Assembly (NCBI RefSeq): GCF_002953715.1
Contig: NZ_CP025012.1
Coordinates: 558,001 to 622,000 of the forward strand
Direction of reading: 5' to 3'
Origin: Rhizobium leguminosarum
GTDB taxonomy: Bacteria > Pseudomonadota > Alphaproteobacteria > Rhizobiales > Rhizobiaceae
DNA: 64,000 nucleotides
The notes below the pieces were generated by a model. The model made no database searches. It saw only the letters and a list, made by a program, of their open reading frames with translations, and was not told the DNA's origin. Numbering within the stretch: position 1 is the first letter of the stretch; each line of letters opens with the position of its first letter. The position numbers and the translations under genes are program-made. Shown here piece by piece: positions 17,020-26,038 of the stretch.

Positions 17020-17055
17020 ATCTCCTCTTCTGCCGGGTTCCCGGCGAAAGGAGGT
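17020..17055 (+). promoter_or_regulatory. Hairpin that masks the Shine-Dalgarno of the next gene (possible RNA thermometer)
   Basis: The leader can fold into a near-continuous stem. GCCGGG (17032-17037) pairs with CCCGGC (17040-17045), TTC (17028-17030) with GAA (17046-17048), and CTCCT (17022-17026) with AGGAG (17049-17053), with only two single-base bulges (C17027, T17031). The ribosome site AAAGGAGG (17047-17054) is almost wholly buried, which suggests translation controlled by temperature, a ligand or a protein. Confidence 0.6.
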
Positions 17056-17060
17056 GCGTC

Positions 17061-17396
17061 ATGGCACGCGGTAGGATCTACGGCGTACGCAGTATGATCT
17101 ACGGCCTCATAGCCGTCATATTGCCGACATTGGTGATCGCGCATCCGCATTCGGCAGCATCGCAGATGATGCGCAGTTGCGCAGGCCGACCCGAAATCGT
17201 CAATTTCCTGGACAAAAACTTCGCCGAAAAGCTCACGGCAGTCGGACTGATCAACGAGAACGCCATTCTTGAGGTCTATGCCGCCGAAAGCGGCACCTGG
17301 ACCCTCATCGTCACAGATGTTCACGGCATAAGCTGCGTTCTGCTGTCGGGTGATAGCTGGGACACCATGCCCGTCCTGCCGGGCCTGGCCACATAG
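17061..17396 (+). CDS. Small exported protein of unknown function
   Basis: 111 residues. The N-terminus has basic residues followed by a hydrophobic stretch (MIYGLIAVILPTLVIAHPHSA), consistent with a signal peptide cut near residue 30. The mature part has two cysteines (SCAGRP and ISCVLL) that could pair in the periplasm. It has an unusually good ribosome site (AAAGGAGG), but that site is folded into the upstream hairpin. I recognise no family with certainty. It is convergent with moaB. Confidence 0.75.
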   Translation: MARGRIYGVRSMIYGLIAVILPTLVIAHPHSAASQMMRSCAGRPEIVNFLDKNFAEKLTAVGLINENAILEVYAAESGTWTLIVTDVHGISCVLLSGDSWDTMPVLPGLAT

Positions 17397-17430
17397 TGAA
17401 TGCCCCTGGTGCGCCAGGGGCAACCATGCC

Positions 17431-17985
17431 CTACTTCGTTGCGCCGCGTTTCAGGTGCTCGTCCAGACGCGGCATGATCTCGACGAAATTGCACGGCGCG
17501 CTGCGATAGTCGAGCTGTCCTTTCAGAATGCCGTCCCAGGCATCCCGGCAGGCGCCGGGCGAGCCCGGCAGCACGAAGATGAAGGTGGAGTTGGCAACGC
17601 CCGCCGTGGCGCGCGACTGGATCGTCGCCGTGCCGATCTTCTCGTAGGAGATCCGGTGGAAGATGGCGGAAAAGCCGTCCATCCGCTTTTCGAACAAGGG
17701 CTCCAGCGCCTCGGGCGTCACATCGCGGCCGGTAAAGCCGGTGCCGCCGGTGGTGATGACGACGTCTATGTCTTTATTGTCAGTCCAGGCCTTTACCCGC
17801 GCGGCAATCTCCGCGCGATCATCGGGCACGATCCCCCGGTCGACCAGCCTGTGGCCCGCCTCAGTGATCCGCGCCGCCAGCGTGTCACCTGACTTGTCCG
17901 TCTCCGGCGTGCGCGTATCCGAGATCGTCAGAACCGCAATGCCGACCGCGATGAAGGGCCGCTTTTCGTCCAGACCTGCCATCAT
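17431..17985 (-). CDS. moaB: Molybdenum cofactor biosynthesis protein MoaB
   Basis: 184-residue MoaB/Mog-fold protein, expected to adenylylate molybdopterin. It has the family motif TTGGTGFTGRDVTPEA and a conserved SRATAGVAN segment. It is last gene of a leftward operon: its ATG overlaps the ispE stop (ATGA). A second ATG immediately follows the first, so the start is 17985 or 17982. Confidence 0.92.
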   Translation of the reverse strand: MMAGLDEKRPFIAVGIAVLTISDTRTPETDKSGDTLAARITEAGHRLVDRGIVPDDRAEIAARVKAWTDNKDIDVVITTGGTGFTGRDVTPEALEPLFEKRMDGFSAIFHRISYEKIGTATIQSRATAGVANSTFIFVLPGSPGACRDAWDGILKGQLDYRSAPCNFVEIMPRLDEHLKRGATK

Positions 17986-18893
17986 ACGCCTCCCGAAACG
18001 GTTTCCGTCGCCTGGAAATACCAGTCGGGCCGCGCGCCGTGAAGAGCTGCCGCCGCATCTTCAGCGTCAGTCATGGTCGCAAAGATGCCGAAACAGGTGG
18101 CGCCGGAACCGGACATGCGGGTCAAAAGCGCGCCGTGAACCTGCAGCATCGCCGAGATCGCCGCAATCTCCGGCACGAGTTCGCGCGCCGGCGGCTCCAG
18201 GTCGTTGCGGGCAGCAGCAATCGCGGCCAGCCAGTCGACAGTCTGAGGCGGGCTCGGAGCCAGGCTGAGGGCCGGATTGTTCTTTGTCGCCAGCCGGCGG
18301 AAAACCTCGGGCGTCGAGACGCCCTTCAGCGGATTGGCGAGCACCATGGCAAAGGCCGGCAGCTCCGGCACGGGTTCGATCTTTTCGCCGATGCCGCGGG
18401 CAATCAGCGGCCGGCTCGCAAGGCACATCGGCACGTCGGCACCGAGCTTCAGGGCGAGAGCTGCGAGCGCCTCCTCGGGCAAGCTCGTGCCCCAGAGCCG
18501 CATCAGCCCACGCAGCGTCGCGGCCGCATCGGCCGAGCCGCCGCCGATGCCGGAGGCAACGGGCAGGTTCTTTTCCAAGTGGATGCGGACGGGGAAGGCG
18601 AGGGCGCCGATCGCCTCGCGCAGCAGATCGCGCGACTTCAGCACCAGGTTGGTGCCGGCATCGCCGGCAAGGACCTCGCCGAAACGGCCAGACAGGCTGA
18701 ATACGTCGGTCGGCGACCGCATGAAGTCCAGCCGGTCGCCATGATCTGCGAAGGTCACCAGCATATCGAGTAGATGATAGCCATCCGGCCGCTGGCCCGT
18801 CACATGCAGGGCCAGGTTGATTTTCGCGCGAGCTTCCTCGGTGATGCTGGAGCACGATGCCGAAAAGTCTGAGCGGTTCTCGGACGACATCAT
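17982..18893 (-). CDS. ispE: 4-diphosphocytidyl-2-C-methyl-D-erythritol kinase
   Basis: 303-residue GHMP kinase of the non-mevalonate isoprenoid pathway, which phosphorylates CDP-methylerythritol. It shows AKINLALHVTGQRPDGYH near the N-terminus, the glycine-rich ATP loop PVASGIGGGSADAAA, and the C-terminal MSGSGATCFG motif. It lies between the TPR gene (69-bp gap) and moaB (overlap) in one leftward operon. Confidence 0.95.
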   Translation of the reverse strand: MMSSENRSDFSASCSSITEEARAKINLALHVTGQRPDGYHLLDMLVTFADHGDRLDFMRSPTDVFSLSGRFGEVLAGDAGTNLVLKSRDLLREAIGALAFPVRIHLEKNLPVASGIGGGSADAAATLRGLMRLWGTSLPEEALAALALKLGADVPMCLASRPLIARGIGEKIEPVPELPAFAMVLANPLKGVSTPEVFRRLATKNNPALSLAPSPPQTVDWLAAIAAARNDLEPPARELVPEIAAISAMLQVHGALLTRMSGSGATCFGIFATMTDAEDAAAALHGARPDWYFQATETVSGGV

Positions 18894-18962
18894 GCTCTAT
18901 TTCTTTGATCTCGAACCGGCCAAGCCCCCTTCAGGGCCCTCTTCAGGCAAACGTCCCGCCCG

Positions 18963-20795
18963 TCAGGATTTCTTGTCGACCGGCGGCGGGATAACGGGTG
19001 CCGGATCCGGCTGTTTCTTGTCGGCCGCCTTGGCATCGTCGCTGGCGGGAGGCAGGCCGTTGGCGACCTTGTCCTTGATCCTCGGAATTTCGGCGGCTTC
19101 AGGCTCGGAGCTGAGCGCGCGGTTCCACTGGTAGACGGCCTCGAGCTTGCGCCCGACGCGCCAGTAGGCATCGCCGAGATGGTCGTTGATCGTTGCGTCG
19201 CCGGCCTTGATCTGTGCGGCCCGCTCCAACTCGTCGACGGCATCGTCGAAGCGGTTGAGGCGGAAATAAGCCCAGCCGAGCGAATCGATGATGTAGCCGT
19301 CGTCAGGGCGAAGATCGACGGCCTTCTTGATCATGCCGAGACCTTCGTCGAGGTTCCGGTTCATGTCGATCCAGGAATAACCGAGATAGTTCAGCACCTG
19401 CGGCTGGTCGGGATTGAGCTCCAGCGCCTTGCGGAAGTTCGGTTCCGCCTGGTCCCACTTCTTCAGCCGCTCATAGGCGATGCCGCGCTGGAAGAAGACG
19501 CTCCAGTTGGCGCGGCCGGGAATGGGGCCGATCGCTTCGACGGCCTTGTCGTAATTGGCGGCCATCGCCTCGTAGTCCTTGGCGTCGGAGAGCACGCTGC
19601 CATAGGCGAGGTAACTGCGGATGTCCTTCGGGTCGGAGGCGATCAGCGCCTGCAGGTGCTTGCGCGCCTCATCCACCTTGCCGCCCTGGGCAAGGGCAAG
19701 GCCGAGCTGCAGCTCGGAGATGCGCCGCATCGGCGAATTCTCCGGCACCTTCTTGTAGAGCGCGATGGCGCGGTCCATCTGGTTCTGTTTCTCGGCAATG
19801 CCGCCGAGCAGCACCAAAGTATCGGCGCTGTTCGGATCGAGCGCATTGGCCGTCTGCAGGTAAAGCGAGACGATATCCTCGGCGCCGTCGCGGTTCAGCG
19901 CGCCGCCGACGGAGAAGAGCACACCGGCAGCGCCTTCTTCGGCCGTCTTGACCTGCTGTTCCTGCTTCTCGTTCTTTTCGACGCTGTCGCGCAGCGCGTT
20001 CAACGGCGCATAGTTCGGCAGCAGGTTGTCGCCGACGGAAACGGCGTCGAGCGCCTTCTGCTTGTTGCCCTGTGTTGCTTCGAGGCGAGCAAGCGCCATC
20101 ACGGCGCGCATGAAGGTATCGGGCGCCGTCGCTCCGCCTTCCTTGTCGAGCACGGCATCGTTCAGATGCTGGCGGGCGGATTTCACGTCGCCGATGGCGA
20201 TGGCGATCGCGCCGGCATTGTAATTCTGGAAGATGCGGAACCAGTCCGGCCCCTTCATCTTCTCGACCATGGTGAGCGCTTCCTTGCCGCGGCCGGCGCC
20301 GACGCGGGCCCAGGCGAGCAGCAGGTCGTTCATCATCCGGTCGAGATCGTTCGGCCCCTTATATTTCAGGATGGACTCGGCGGTCTTGTAGTCGTCACGG
20401 CGCACGGCATCCATGCCGCGCACGATCGTGGTGATGCGCTCGACGGAAGGATCGCCCTTGAGGTCGTTGGCGTATTTGACGCCGTCCTTGATGTCGCCAT
20501 TGAGCAGCAGCGAGATCATCAGCCGCTGGCGAATCTCGGGATTGCCGGGCTCGATCTGCAGCGCCTTCTTGTAGAGCTCGATCGCCGTTTCGTAGTCATG
20601 ATCGACATCGGCGGTGCGCGCCGCGAGGAAGGCGCCGGAGAAAGTGGTCACGCTATCGGCATCAAAGTGAGCGGCCGTGCCGGCATCGTCTGCCTTGGCC
20701 GCATCCTCGGCGTTCACGCCGCCGACACCGCCCAGCGAAAGGACAGCTGCAAGCGCTGCGCTCGTAAGAAGACGGATGGCAAGTCTCTGCCGCAT
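18963..20795 (-). CDS. Exported tetratricopeptide-repeat protein
   Basis: 610 residues with a signal peptide (MRQRLAIRLLTSAALAAVLS, cut near an AEDAAK site). TPR units run over most of the protein (for example YETAIELYKKALQIEPGNP and DQAEPNFRKALELNPDQP), and the tail is rich in Pro, Asp and Lys. The start is ATG 20795 behind AAAGG. TPR proteins act as scaffolds, so a periplasmic assembly role is likely but not shown. It heads the operon with ispE and moaB, which is common in rhizobia. Confidence 0.85.
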   Translation of the reverse strand: MRQRLAIRLLTSAALAAVLSLGGVGGVNAEDAAKADDAGTAAHFDADSVTTFSGAFLAARTADVDHDYETAIELYKKALQIEPGNPEIRQRLMISLLLNGDIKDGVKYANDLKGDPSVERITTIVRGMDAVRRDDYKTAESILKYKGPNDLDRMMNDLLLAWARVGAGRGKEALTMVEKMKGPDWFRIFQNYNAGAIAIAIGDVKSARQHLNDAVLDKEGGATAPDTFMRAVMALARLEATQGNKQKALDAVSVGDNLLPNYAPLNALRDSVEKNEKQEQQVKTAEEGAAGVLFSVGGALNRDGAEDIVSLYLQTANALDPNSADTLVLLGGIAEKQNQMDRAIALYKKVPENSPMRRISELQLGLALAQGGKVDEARKHLQALIASDPKDIRSYLAYGSVLSDAKDYEAMAANYDKAVEAIGPIPGRANWSVFFQRGIAYERLKKWDQAEPNFRKALELNPDQPQVLNYLGYSWIDMNRNLDEGLGMIKKAVDLRPDDGYIIDSLGWAYFRLNRFDDAVDELERAAQIKAGDATINDHLGDAYWRVGRKLEAVYQWNRALSSEPEAAEIPRIKDKVANGLPPASDDAKAADKKQPDPAPVIPPPVDKKS

Positions 20796-20929
20796 TAGGA
20801 AACCTTTCTTCGACAGCGTCCCGGACAATGGTGCCGGTCGCAAAACAAGTTGCGATCACTGATTCATAACAGGATGGCTTTTTTGAAGCGGTGCTGCAAG
20901 AAAATCAGCCTGCGATCAAGGACGTTTGA

Positions 20930-21946
20930 TCAATTGACGCGCTCGATGCAGAAGTCGATCACTTCCATCAAGGCGGATTTCCAGACCGTATCCGGAAGGG
21001 GCGCAAGCGCGTCCCGTGCGATCGTCCCGTAATGGATCGCGCGGCCGATCGTGTCGCTGAGCGTGCCATATTTGGTGATCAGCCCCAGCGCTTTTTCGAG
21101 GTTTGCGTCGGTGCTGTTGCCGGCTTCGATCGCATCGCGCCAGAAGGCGCGCTCGTCCTCGGTGCCGCGGCGATAGGCGAGAATGACCGGCAGGGTGATC
21201 TTGCCTTCGCGGAAATCATCACCGACATTCTTGCCGAGATCGGCCGCCTTGCCGCCATAGTCGAGCGCGTCGTCGACGAGCTGGAAGGCCAGCCCCAGAT
21301 TCATGCCGTAGGATTTCAGCGCATTGCGGCCGGAGCGGCCGGCCTCTGCGACGATCGGCCCGACTTCGGCGGCAGCGGCAAAGAGAGCCGCGGTCTTGGC
21401 GCGGATGACGGAGAGATAATCGTCCTCGGTCGTCTCCATGTTCTTGGCGACCGAAAGCTGCAGCACTTCGCCTTCGGCGATCACGCAGGCGGCGGAAGAC
21501 AAGACGTCGAGCGCATCGAGCGAACCGACATCGACCATCATGCGGAAGGCCTGGCCGAGCAGGAAGTCGCCGACCAGCACGCTTGCCTGGTTGCCCCAGA
21601 TCATCCGCGCCGTCGGCTTGCTGCGGCGCAGATCGCTTTCGTCGACGACGTCGTCATGCAGCAGCGTCGCCGTGTGCATGAACTCGACCGATGTGGCGAG
21701 CTTGACGTGGTTTTCGCCCCTGTAGTCGAACAGTGAGGCGGAAGCCAGCGTCAGCATCGGCCGCAGCCGCTTGCCGCCGGACGAGATCAAATGGTTCGCC
21801 ACTTCGGGGATCATCTGCACATCGGAGCCGGCCTTGGACAGAATGAGCTGGTTTACTCGCTCCATGTCCGCCCTGGTGAGATCGACCAATGGCTTGATGG
21901 ATGCCAGTTTGTTTTTGCTTTCTTCAAGCGGTATGACCACGCCCAA
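20930..21946 (-). CDS. ispB: Long-chain polyprenyl diphosphate synthase (octaprenyl or decaprenyl type)
   Basis: 338-residue trans-isoprenyl synthase that makes the side chain of ubiquinone. Both aspartate-rich motifs are present: LLHDDVVDESD (first) and LVDDALDYGG (second), together with GGKRLRP. The frame runs open through the antisense of neighbouring genes, so the start must be chosen. TTG 21946 lies nine bases after AGGAG and gives MGVVIPLEESKNK; GTG 21940 is the alternative. Rhizobia use ubiquinone-10, so a decaprenyl product is likely. It is divergent from DUF2007/TrmN6-like. Confidence 0.93.
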   Translation of the reverse strand: MGVVIPLEESKNKLASIKPLVDLTRADMERVNQLILSKAGSDVQMIPEVANHLISSGGKRLRPMLTLASASLFDYRGENHVKLATSVEFMHTATLLHDDVVDESDLRRSKPTARMIWGNQASVLVGDFLLGQAFRMMVDVGSLDALDVLSSAACVIAEGEVLQLSVAKNMETTEDDYLSVIRAKTAALFAAAAEVGPIVAEAGRSGRNALKSYGMNLGLAFQLVDDALDYGGKAADLGKNVGDDFREGKITLPVILAYRRGTEDERAFWRDAIEAGNSTDANLEKALGLITKYGTLSDTIGRAIHYGTIARDALAPLPDTVWKSALMEVIDFCIERVN

Positions 21947-22054
21947 CGACCCGGACTCCTGTTCATTCTTTGCACCTGACAATAGAAAGGGGCGATGGAC
22001 GCGGCAAGGGGTGAATTGTCGCGCTGAGCGAAATTGGAAGGAAAACGACGGCAA

Positions 22055-22282
22055 ATGCATGAGCTTATCCGCGCCAACGACCCCGTTCTGCTCTCTTATG
22101 CCGAGAGTTTGATGAAGGATGCGGGAATTCACTGCTTCATCGCCGACCAGGGCATGAGCGTGCTGGAAGGCTCGCTCGGCATGCTGTCGCGCCGCTTGCT
22201 GGTGGATGAGGAGATGGCCGATCAGGCGCGCCGCATCCTCACCGATGCCGGTCTCGGCGGCGAGTTGCGCGAGCGGAAGTGA
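22055..22282 (+). CDS. DUF2007-domain protein
   Basis: 75-residue protein of the DUF2007 (putative signal-transducing) family: MHELIRANDPVLLSYAESLM with the conserved DAGI...EGSLG...RRLLV pattern. Function unknown. It lies between ispB (divergent) and the methyltransferase gene six bases downstream, an arrangement conserved in rhizobia, so it is probably co-transcribed with the methyltransferase. Confidence 0.85.
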   Translation: MHELIRANDPVLLSYAESLMKDAGIHCFIADQGMSVLEGSLGMLSRRLLVDEEMADQARRILTDAGLGGELRERK

Positions 22283-22288
22283 GCTCCG

Positions 22289-23065
22289 ATGACCGGGGAA
22301 CCCATTGACACCATCGATGCCTTTCATCGCGGCGCCTTCCATGTGGTGCAGCCGAAGGGCAGGGGCCATCGCTCCGGCATGGATGCGATGCTGCTTGCGG
22401 CTCTGGTTGCCGACGATCGCCCGGTCAGGGTTGCCGATCTCGGCGCCGGCGCCGGTGCTGCCGGCCTTGCCGTCGCCTCGCGGCTTGCCGATACGCAGGT
22501 TGTGCTCTTCGAGCGCTCGGCCGAGATGGCCGATTATGCCCGCCGCAGCATCCTCTTGCCCGACAATGCCCATGTCGCGGGCCGCGTCAGCGTCGTCGAG
22601 GCCGATGTGACGCTGACCGCCAAGGCGCGCAACGATGCCGGGCTCACCGATGAAAGCTTCCACCACGTCATCATGAACCCGCCCTTTAACGACGCCGGCG
22701 ACCGGCGCACGCCGGATGCGCTGAAGGCCGAAGCCCATGCGATGACCGACGGCCTGTTCGAAAGCTGGATCCGCACCGCCGGCGCCATCATGATCCCAGG
22801 CGGGCAATTGTCGCTGATCGCCAGGCCCCAGTCGATCGCCGAGATCGTTGCCGCATGTGGCCGGCGCTTCGGCGGCATCGAGATCACCGCTATCCACCCG
22901 CGTCCGGGTGAAAACGCCGTCCGTATCCTGGTGACTACTATCAAGGGATCGCGGGCGCGGCTGTCGCTGCGCGCCCCTCTGATCATGCACGAAGAGGGGA
23001 GCCACAAGTTCTCCCCTCTCGTCGATGACTTCAACAATGGCCGGGCGGCCTATATGAGGCTTTAG
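22289..23065 (+). CDS. tRNA1(Val) A37 N6-methyltransferase-like (TrmN6 family)
   Basis: 258-residue SAM-dependent methyltransferase with ADLGAGAGAAG as the SAM loop and the catalytic NPPF motif (HHVIMNPPFND) typical of N6-adenine and related methylases. The closest known type is E. coli YfiC/TrmN6, which methylates A37 of valine tRNA. RNA substrate assignment is inference. It follows DUF2007 by six bases and ends at a palindromic repeat shared with mntH. Confidence 0.85.
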   Translation: MTGEPIDTIDAFHRGAFHVVQPKGRGHRSGMDAMLLAALVADDRPVRVADLGAGAGAAGLAVASRLADTQVVLFERSAEMADYARRSILLPDNAHVAGRVSVVEADVTLTAKARNDAGLTDESFHHVIMNPPFNDAGDRRTPDALKAEAHAMTDGLFESWIRTAGAIMIPGGQLSLIARPQSIAEIVAACGRRFGGIEITAIHPRPGENAVRILVTTIKGSRARLSLRAPLIMHEEGSHKFSPLVDDFNNGRAAYMRL

Positions 23066-23073
23066 GGTCTCCC

Positions 23074-23117
23074 GCAATTCCGGACGGAAAACCGCTTCAC
23101 ACTTTTCCTGGAATTGC
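23074..23117. repeat. GCAATTCC...GGAATTGC palindromic repeat, third copy (inverted)
   Basis: Arms at 23074-23081 and 23110-23117 with the CACACTTTTCCT core reversed relative to the copies at 14925-15050. It lies between the convergent methyltransferase and mntH genes and may end both transcripts. Confidence 0.75.
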
Positions 23118-23118
23118 T

Positions 23119-24459
23119 TCAGCCGGTGACGAAGTCGAAGAGCAGCTTGACGTTCAGCCCGGCGATGACGACCGCGATCAGATAGGCGATGCCGCTCAGC
23201 CAGCGGGGCGCCACCAGTTCGCCCATCTTGGCCTTGCTGGCAGTGAACATGACAAGCGGGAAGACGGCGAAGGAAAGCTGCAGGCTGAGCACCACCTGTG
23301 TCAGGATCAGCAGCTGCGCCGTGCCCTGATCGCCGTACCAGATGGTGACGATCGCCGCAGGCACGATGGCGATGGCGCGGGTGATCAGCCGGCGTACCCA
23401 CGGCTTCAGCCGGATCTTCAGGAAGCCTTCCATGACGATCTGGCCGGCAAGCGTTGCCGTCACCGTCGAGTTGAGGCCGCAGCAGAGAAGCGCGATGCCG
23501 AAGAGCGTCGGCGCGATGGCCAGGCCGAGCAGCGGCGATAGCAGTGAATGGGCCTCGCCGAGTTCGACGACGTCGGTCTTGCCATGCGCATTGAAAGCGG
23601 CCGCCGCAAGGATCAGGATCGAGGCGTTGATCAGAAGCGCGAAACACAGCGCGACCGTGGAATCGATCGTCGCAAAGGTCAGCGCCTCCTTCTTCTCGGG
23701 AATGGTATGGCCGTAGGCCCGCGTCTGCACGATGCCGGAGTGAAGGTAGAGATTGTGCGGCATGACGGTCGCGCCGAGAATGCCGAGCGCCAGATAGAGC
23801 ATCTCGGGATTGGTGACGATCTCGGTGGTCGGGAAGAAGCCGGTGAGGACGGCGCCCCATTGCGGGTCGGCAAGCAGGATCTGCACGCCGAAGCAGACAG
23901 CGATGACGCCGAGCAGCGCGATGATGAAGGCTTCCACCCAGCGGAAACCGAGCTTCTGCAGGAAGAGGATCACGAAGACGTCGAGCGCGGTGATCAGCAC
24001 GCCGAGTTCGAGCGGGATGCCCATCAACAGGTTGAGGCCGATCGCCGTGCCGATCACCTCGGCGATATCGGTGGCGATGATGGCGATTTCCGCAAGGGCC
24101 CAGAGCGGCACCGAGACATATCTCGGAAAAGCGTCGCGGCAGGCCTGCGCAAGATCGCGCCCGGAAGCGATCGCCAGACGCGCACAGAGCGCTTGCAGCA
24201 CGATCGCCATCAGGTTGGAAAGCAGCGCGACGGTGAGCAGCGCATAGCCGAATTTCGAGCCGCCGGCGAGCGATGTCGCCCAGTTGCCCGGGTCCATGTA
24301 ACCGACGGCGACCATGTAGCCCGGCCCGGCGAAAGCTGCTGCCCTTCGCCATGTCGAGCTGTGACGCCCGGTTCCGACGGTGCGGTAGACATCGGAGAGC
24401 GATCCCTCTCCGCGTTCATGCCGCCAGCCGCTCTTTGCATTCGGATTGAGGACGTCCAT
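23119..24459 (-). CDS. mntH: Nramp-family manganese/divalent metal transporter MntH
   Basis: 446-residue proton-coupled Mn2+ (and Fe2+) importer with about 11 membrane helices. The metal-binding DPGN motif is in [11 protein letters not shown] and the helix-6 motif is in [12 protein letters not shown]. Length is normal. It is the only gene in its leftward unit. A palindromic operator candidate lies upstream (24503-24523), suggesting control by Mur or another Fur-family or iron regulator. Confidence 0.95.
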   Translation of the reverse strand: MDVLNPNAKSGWRHERGEGSLSDVYRTVGTGRHSSTWRRAAAFAGPGYMVAVGYMDPGNWATSLAGGSKFGYALLTVALLSNLMAIVLQALCARLAIASGRDLAQACRDAFPRYVSVPLWALAEIAIIATDIAEVIGTAIGLNLLMGIPLELGVLITALDVFVILFLQKLGFRWVEAFIIALLGVIAVCFGVQILLADPQWGAVLTGFFPTTEIVTNPEMLYLALGILGATVMPHNLYLHSGIVQTRAYGHTIPEKKEALTFATIDSTVALCFALLINASILILAAAAFNAHGKTDVVELGEAHSLLSPLLGLAIAPTLFGIALLCCGLNSTVTATLAGQIVMEGFLKIRLKPWVRRLITRAIAIVPAAIVTIWYGDQGTAQLLILTQVVLSLQLSFAVFPLVMFTASKAKMGELVAPRWLSGIAYLIAVVIAGLNVKLLFDFVTG

Positions 24460-24502
24460 GCGATTTCCACCTGTTTTATCGTCAGGGCACTATGACGAAT
24501 TA

Positions 24503-24523
24503 GAATGATAATGCAAGTCATTC
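24503..24523. promoter_or_regulatory. Candidate metal-responsive operator upstream of mntH
   Basis: Palindrome GAATGA-N9-TCATTC, 44 bp upstream of the mntH start. It matches the TGA-N9-TCA pattern of rhizobial iron-responsive (RirA) boxes and is also reminiscent of Mur/Fur sites, which control manganese uptake in rhizobia. The regulator cannot be decided from sequence. Confidence 0.6.
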
Positions 24524-24642
24524 GCAACAACAAAATCAAACCTGATGTTTTCAGGACCGCGGCCATTGCGTTTGCCGTTCCAGCGCATACATGGATGCCG
24601 ATCGCAAACTGCGATCCTGCGACCCGAAGCGAAGGATGGGAA

Positions 24643-25503
24643 ATGGCTGGATTCTTGAGAAAACTGATGCCGAAACGGTTCCGCAAGGACGGCATCACCA
24701 TCCCGGTCGTCCGGCTGCAGGGGGCGATCATCAGCGGCGGCGGCCAGTTCCGGCCGACCCTCAATCTCGCCAATGTCTCTCCGGTTCTGGAAAAGGCCTT
24801 CGCCATGAAGGACGCGCCGGCGGTCGCCATCTCCATCAATTCGCCGGGCGGCTCGCCCGTCCAGTCGCGCCTGATCTTCACCCGCATTCGCGAGCTCGCC
24901 CGCGAGAAGCAGAAAAAGGTTCTGGTCTTCGTCGAGGACGTCGCCGCCTCCGGCGGTTACATGATCGCGCTTGCCGGCGACGAGATCATTGCCGATGCCA
25001 CCTCCATCGTCGGCTCGATCGGCGTCGTCTCCGGCGGTTTCGGCTTTCCCGAACTCTTGAAGAAGATCGGCGTCGAACGCCGCGTCTATACGGCGGGCGA
25101 AAACAAGGTGATCCTCGATCCTTTCCAGCCGGAAAAGGAAAAGGATATCGAGTATCTGAAGAGCCTGCAGCTCGAAATCCACCAGGTCTTCATCTCAATG
25201 GTGCGCGAGCGTCGCGCCGGCAAGCTGAGGGATGATGCGACGGTCTTTTCCGGCCTGTTCTGGAGCGGCACGCGCGGCCTGGAGCTCGGCCTCATCGATG
25301 GCCTCGGCGACATGCGCCAAGAACTGAAAAGGCGCTACGGCCAGAAGACCAAGCTGGAGCTTGTCACCGCCGGCCGTGGCCTGTTCGGCCGCCGTATTCC
25401 CGGTGTGTCGCCGGTCTCGCTCGAAGGTGCTGCATCCGGTCTCGCAACGGGGCTTGTCGAAGCGGCGGAAGAGAGAGCATTGTGGAGTCGTTTCGGGCTT
25501 TGA
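24643..25503 (+). CDS. sppA: S49-family peptidase (SppA/SohB type)
   Basis: 286-residue serine protease of family S49, single-domain form. The catalytic serine is in VAASGGYMIA and the partner lysine in the YTAGENKVILDPF segment. It is expected at the membrane or in the periplasm to digest signal peptides or membrane proteins, although no obvious signal sequence is seen. The start is ATG 24643 (MAGFLRKLMPKRF), since the 46 codons upstream run through the mntH promoter. A 63-residue membrane protein gene follows after 18 bases. Confidence 0.9.
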   Translation: MAGFLRKLMPKRFRKDGITIPVVRLQGAIISGGGQFRPTLNLANVSPVLEKAFAMKDAPAVAISINSPGGSPVQSRLIFTRIRELAREKQKKVLVFVEDVAASGGYMIALAGDEIIADATSIVGSIGVVSGGFGFPELLKKIGVERRVYTAGENKVILDPFQPEKEKDIEYLKSLQLEIHQVFISMVRERRAGKLRDDATVFSGLFWSGTRGLELGLIDGLGDMRQELKRRYGQKTKLELVTAGRGLFGRRIPGVSPVSLEGAASGLATGLVEAAEERALWSRFGL

Positions 25504-25521
25504 AGGGAGCAAGAGAGGGGC

Positions 25522-25713
25522 ATGCCGCAGTTAATTACCATTCTGATCCTGGTCTTCTCAGCCTGGTGGCTTTACCGACGCTTCGTCTCCGATGCCCGCA
25601 AGCTCGCCGAAAAGTCGCGCCGCGCTGAAAAAGAGCGCCAGACCGGCGCGATCGGCACGCTGGTCAAGGACCCGGCGACGGGCGAATACCGGCTGAAGCG
25701 CGAGGGCGAATAA
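25522..25713 (+). CDS. Small single-pass membrane protein
   Basis: 63 residues: an N-terminal hydrophobic helix (LITILILVFSAWWLYRRF) then a basic, charged tail ending in EYRLKREGE. A purine-rich ribosome site (AGAGAGGGGC) precedes the ATG. It is co-transcribed with the S49 peptidase and might be a small partner of it. No family name is known to me. Confidence 0.7.
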   Translation: MPQLITILILVFSAWWLYRRFVSDARKLAEKSRRAEKERQTGAIGTLVKDPATGEYRLKREGE

Positions 25714-25747
25714 GAGGCGTCGCCATCGCCTCTCACTCAGCGCTTGT

Positions 25748-25922
25748 CCCTCATCCGGCTGCCGCCATCGACCGGGGTCGAGCCACGGGTCTCGACCCGT
25801 CCTTCGGACTCCCGCCTGCGGGGCGAAGGGGATATGCCGCGACCTCTCCCTTCCCACTCACCTCTCGCATGGCACGTCCCCTAGCCCCGTTTACGGGGAG
25901 AGGGTTAGGGTGAGGGGCTGCG
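25748..25922. repeat. Mosaic intergenic repeat (RIME-like), copy 2
   Basis: Same ends as the copy at 13867-14007 (CCCTCATCCGGCTGCCGCC ... GTGAGGGGCTG), with an extra internal block around a GACCGGGGTCGAGCCACGGG palindrome. It occupies most of the 325-bp gap before glyQ. The remaining bases to 26038 hold no gene. Confidence 0.8.
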
Positions 25923-26038
25923 GAATTCCTCTTCCATATCGGCATTCGACGCCTCTTCGCCGCCGCAAAAGTCTTGACCCCCGCCGCCCTCCATGGCACC
26001 TGTCGCGCCGATAAATCCCAAGCAATCGGTGCCGTTCG

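Noticed and set aside
20930..24352. A single 1140-codon minus-strand open frame
   Set aside because: Only its last 338 codons are the real polyprenyl synthase. The rest is antisense to DUF2007, the methylase and mntH-frame shadow, a high-G+C artefact.
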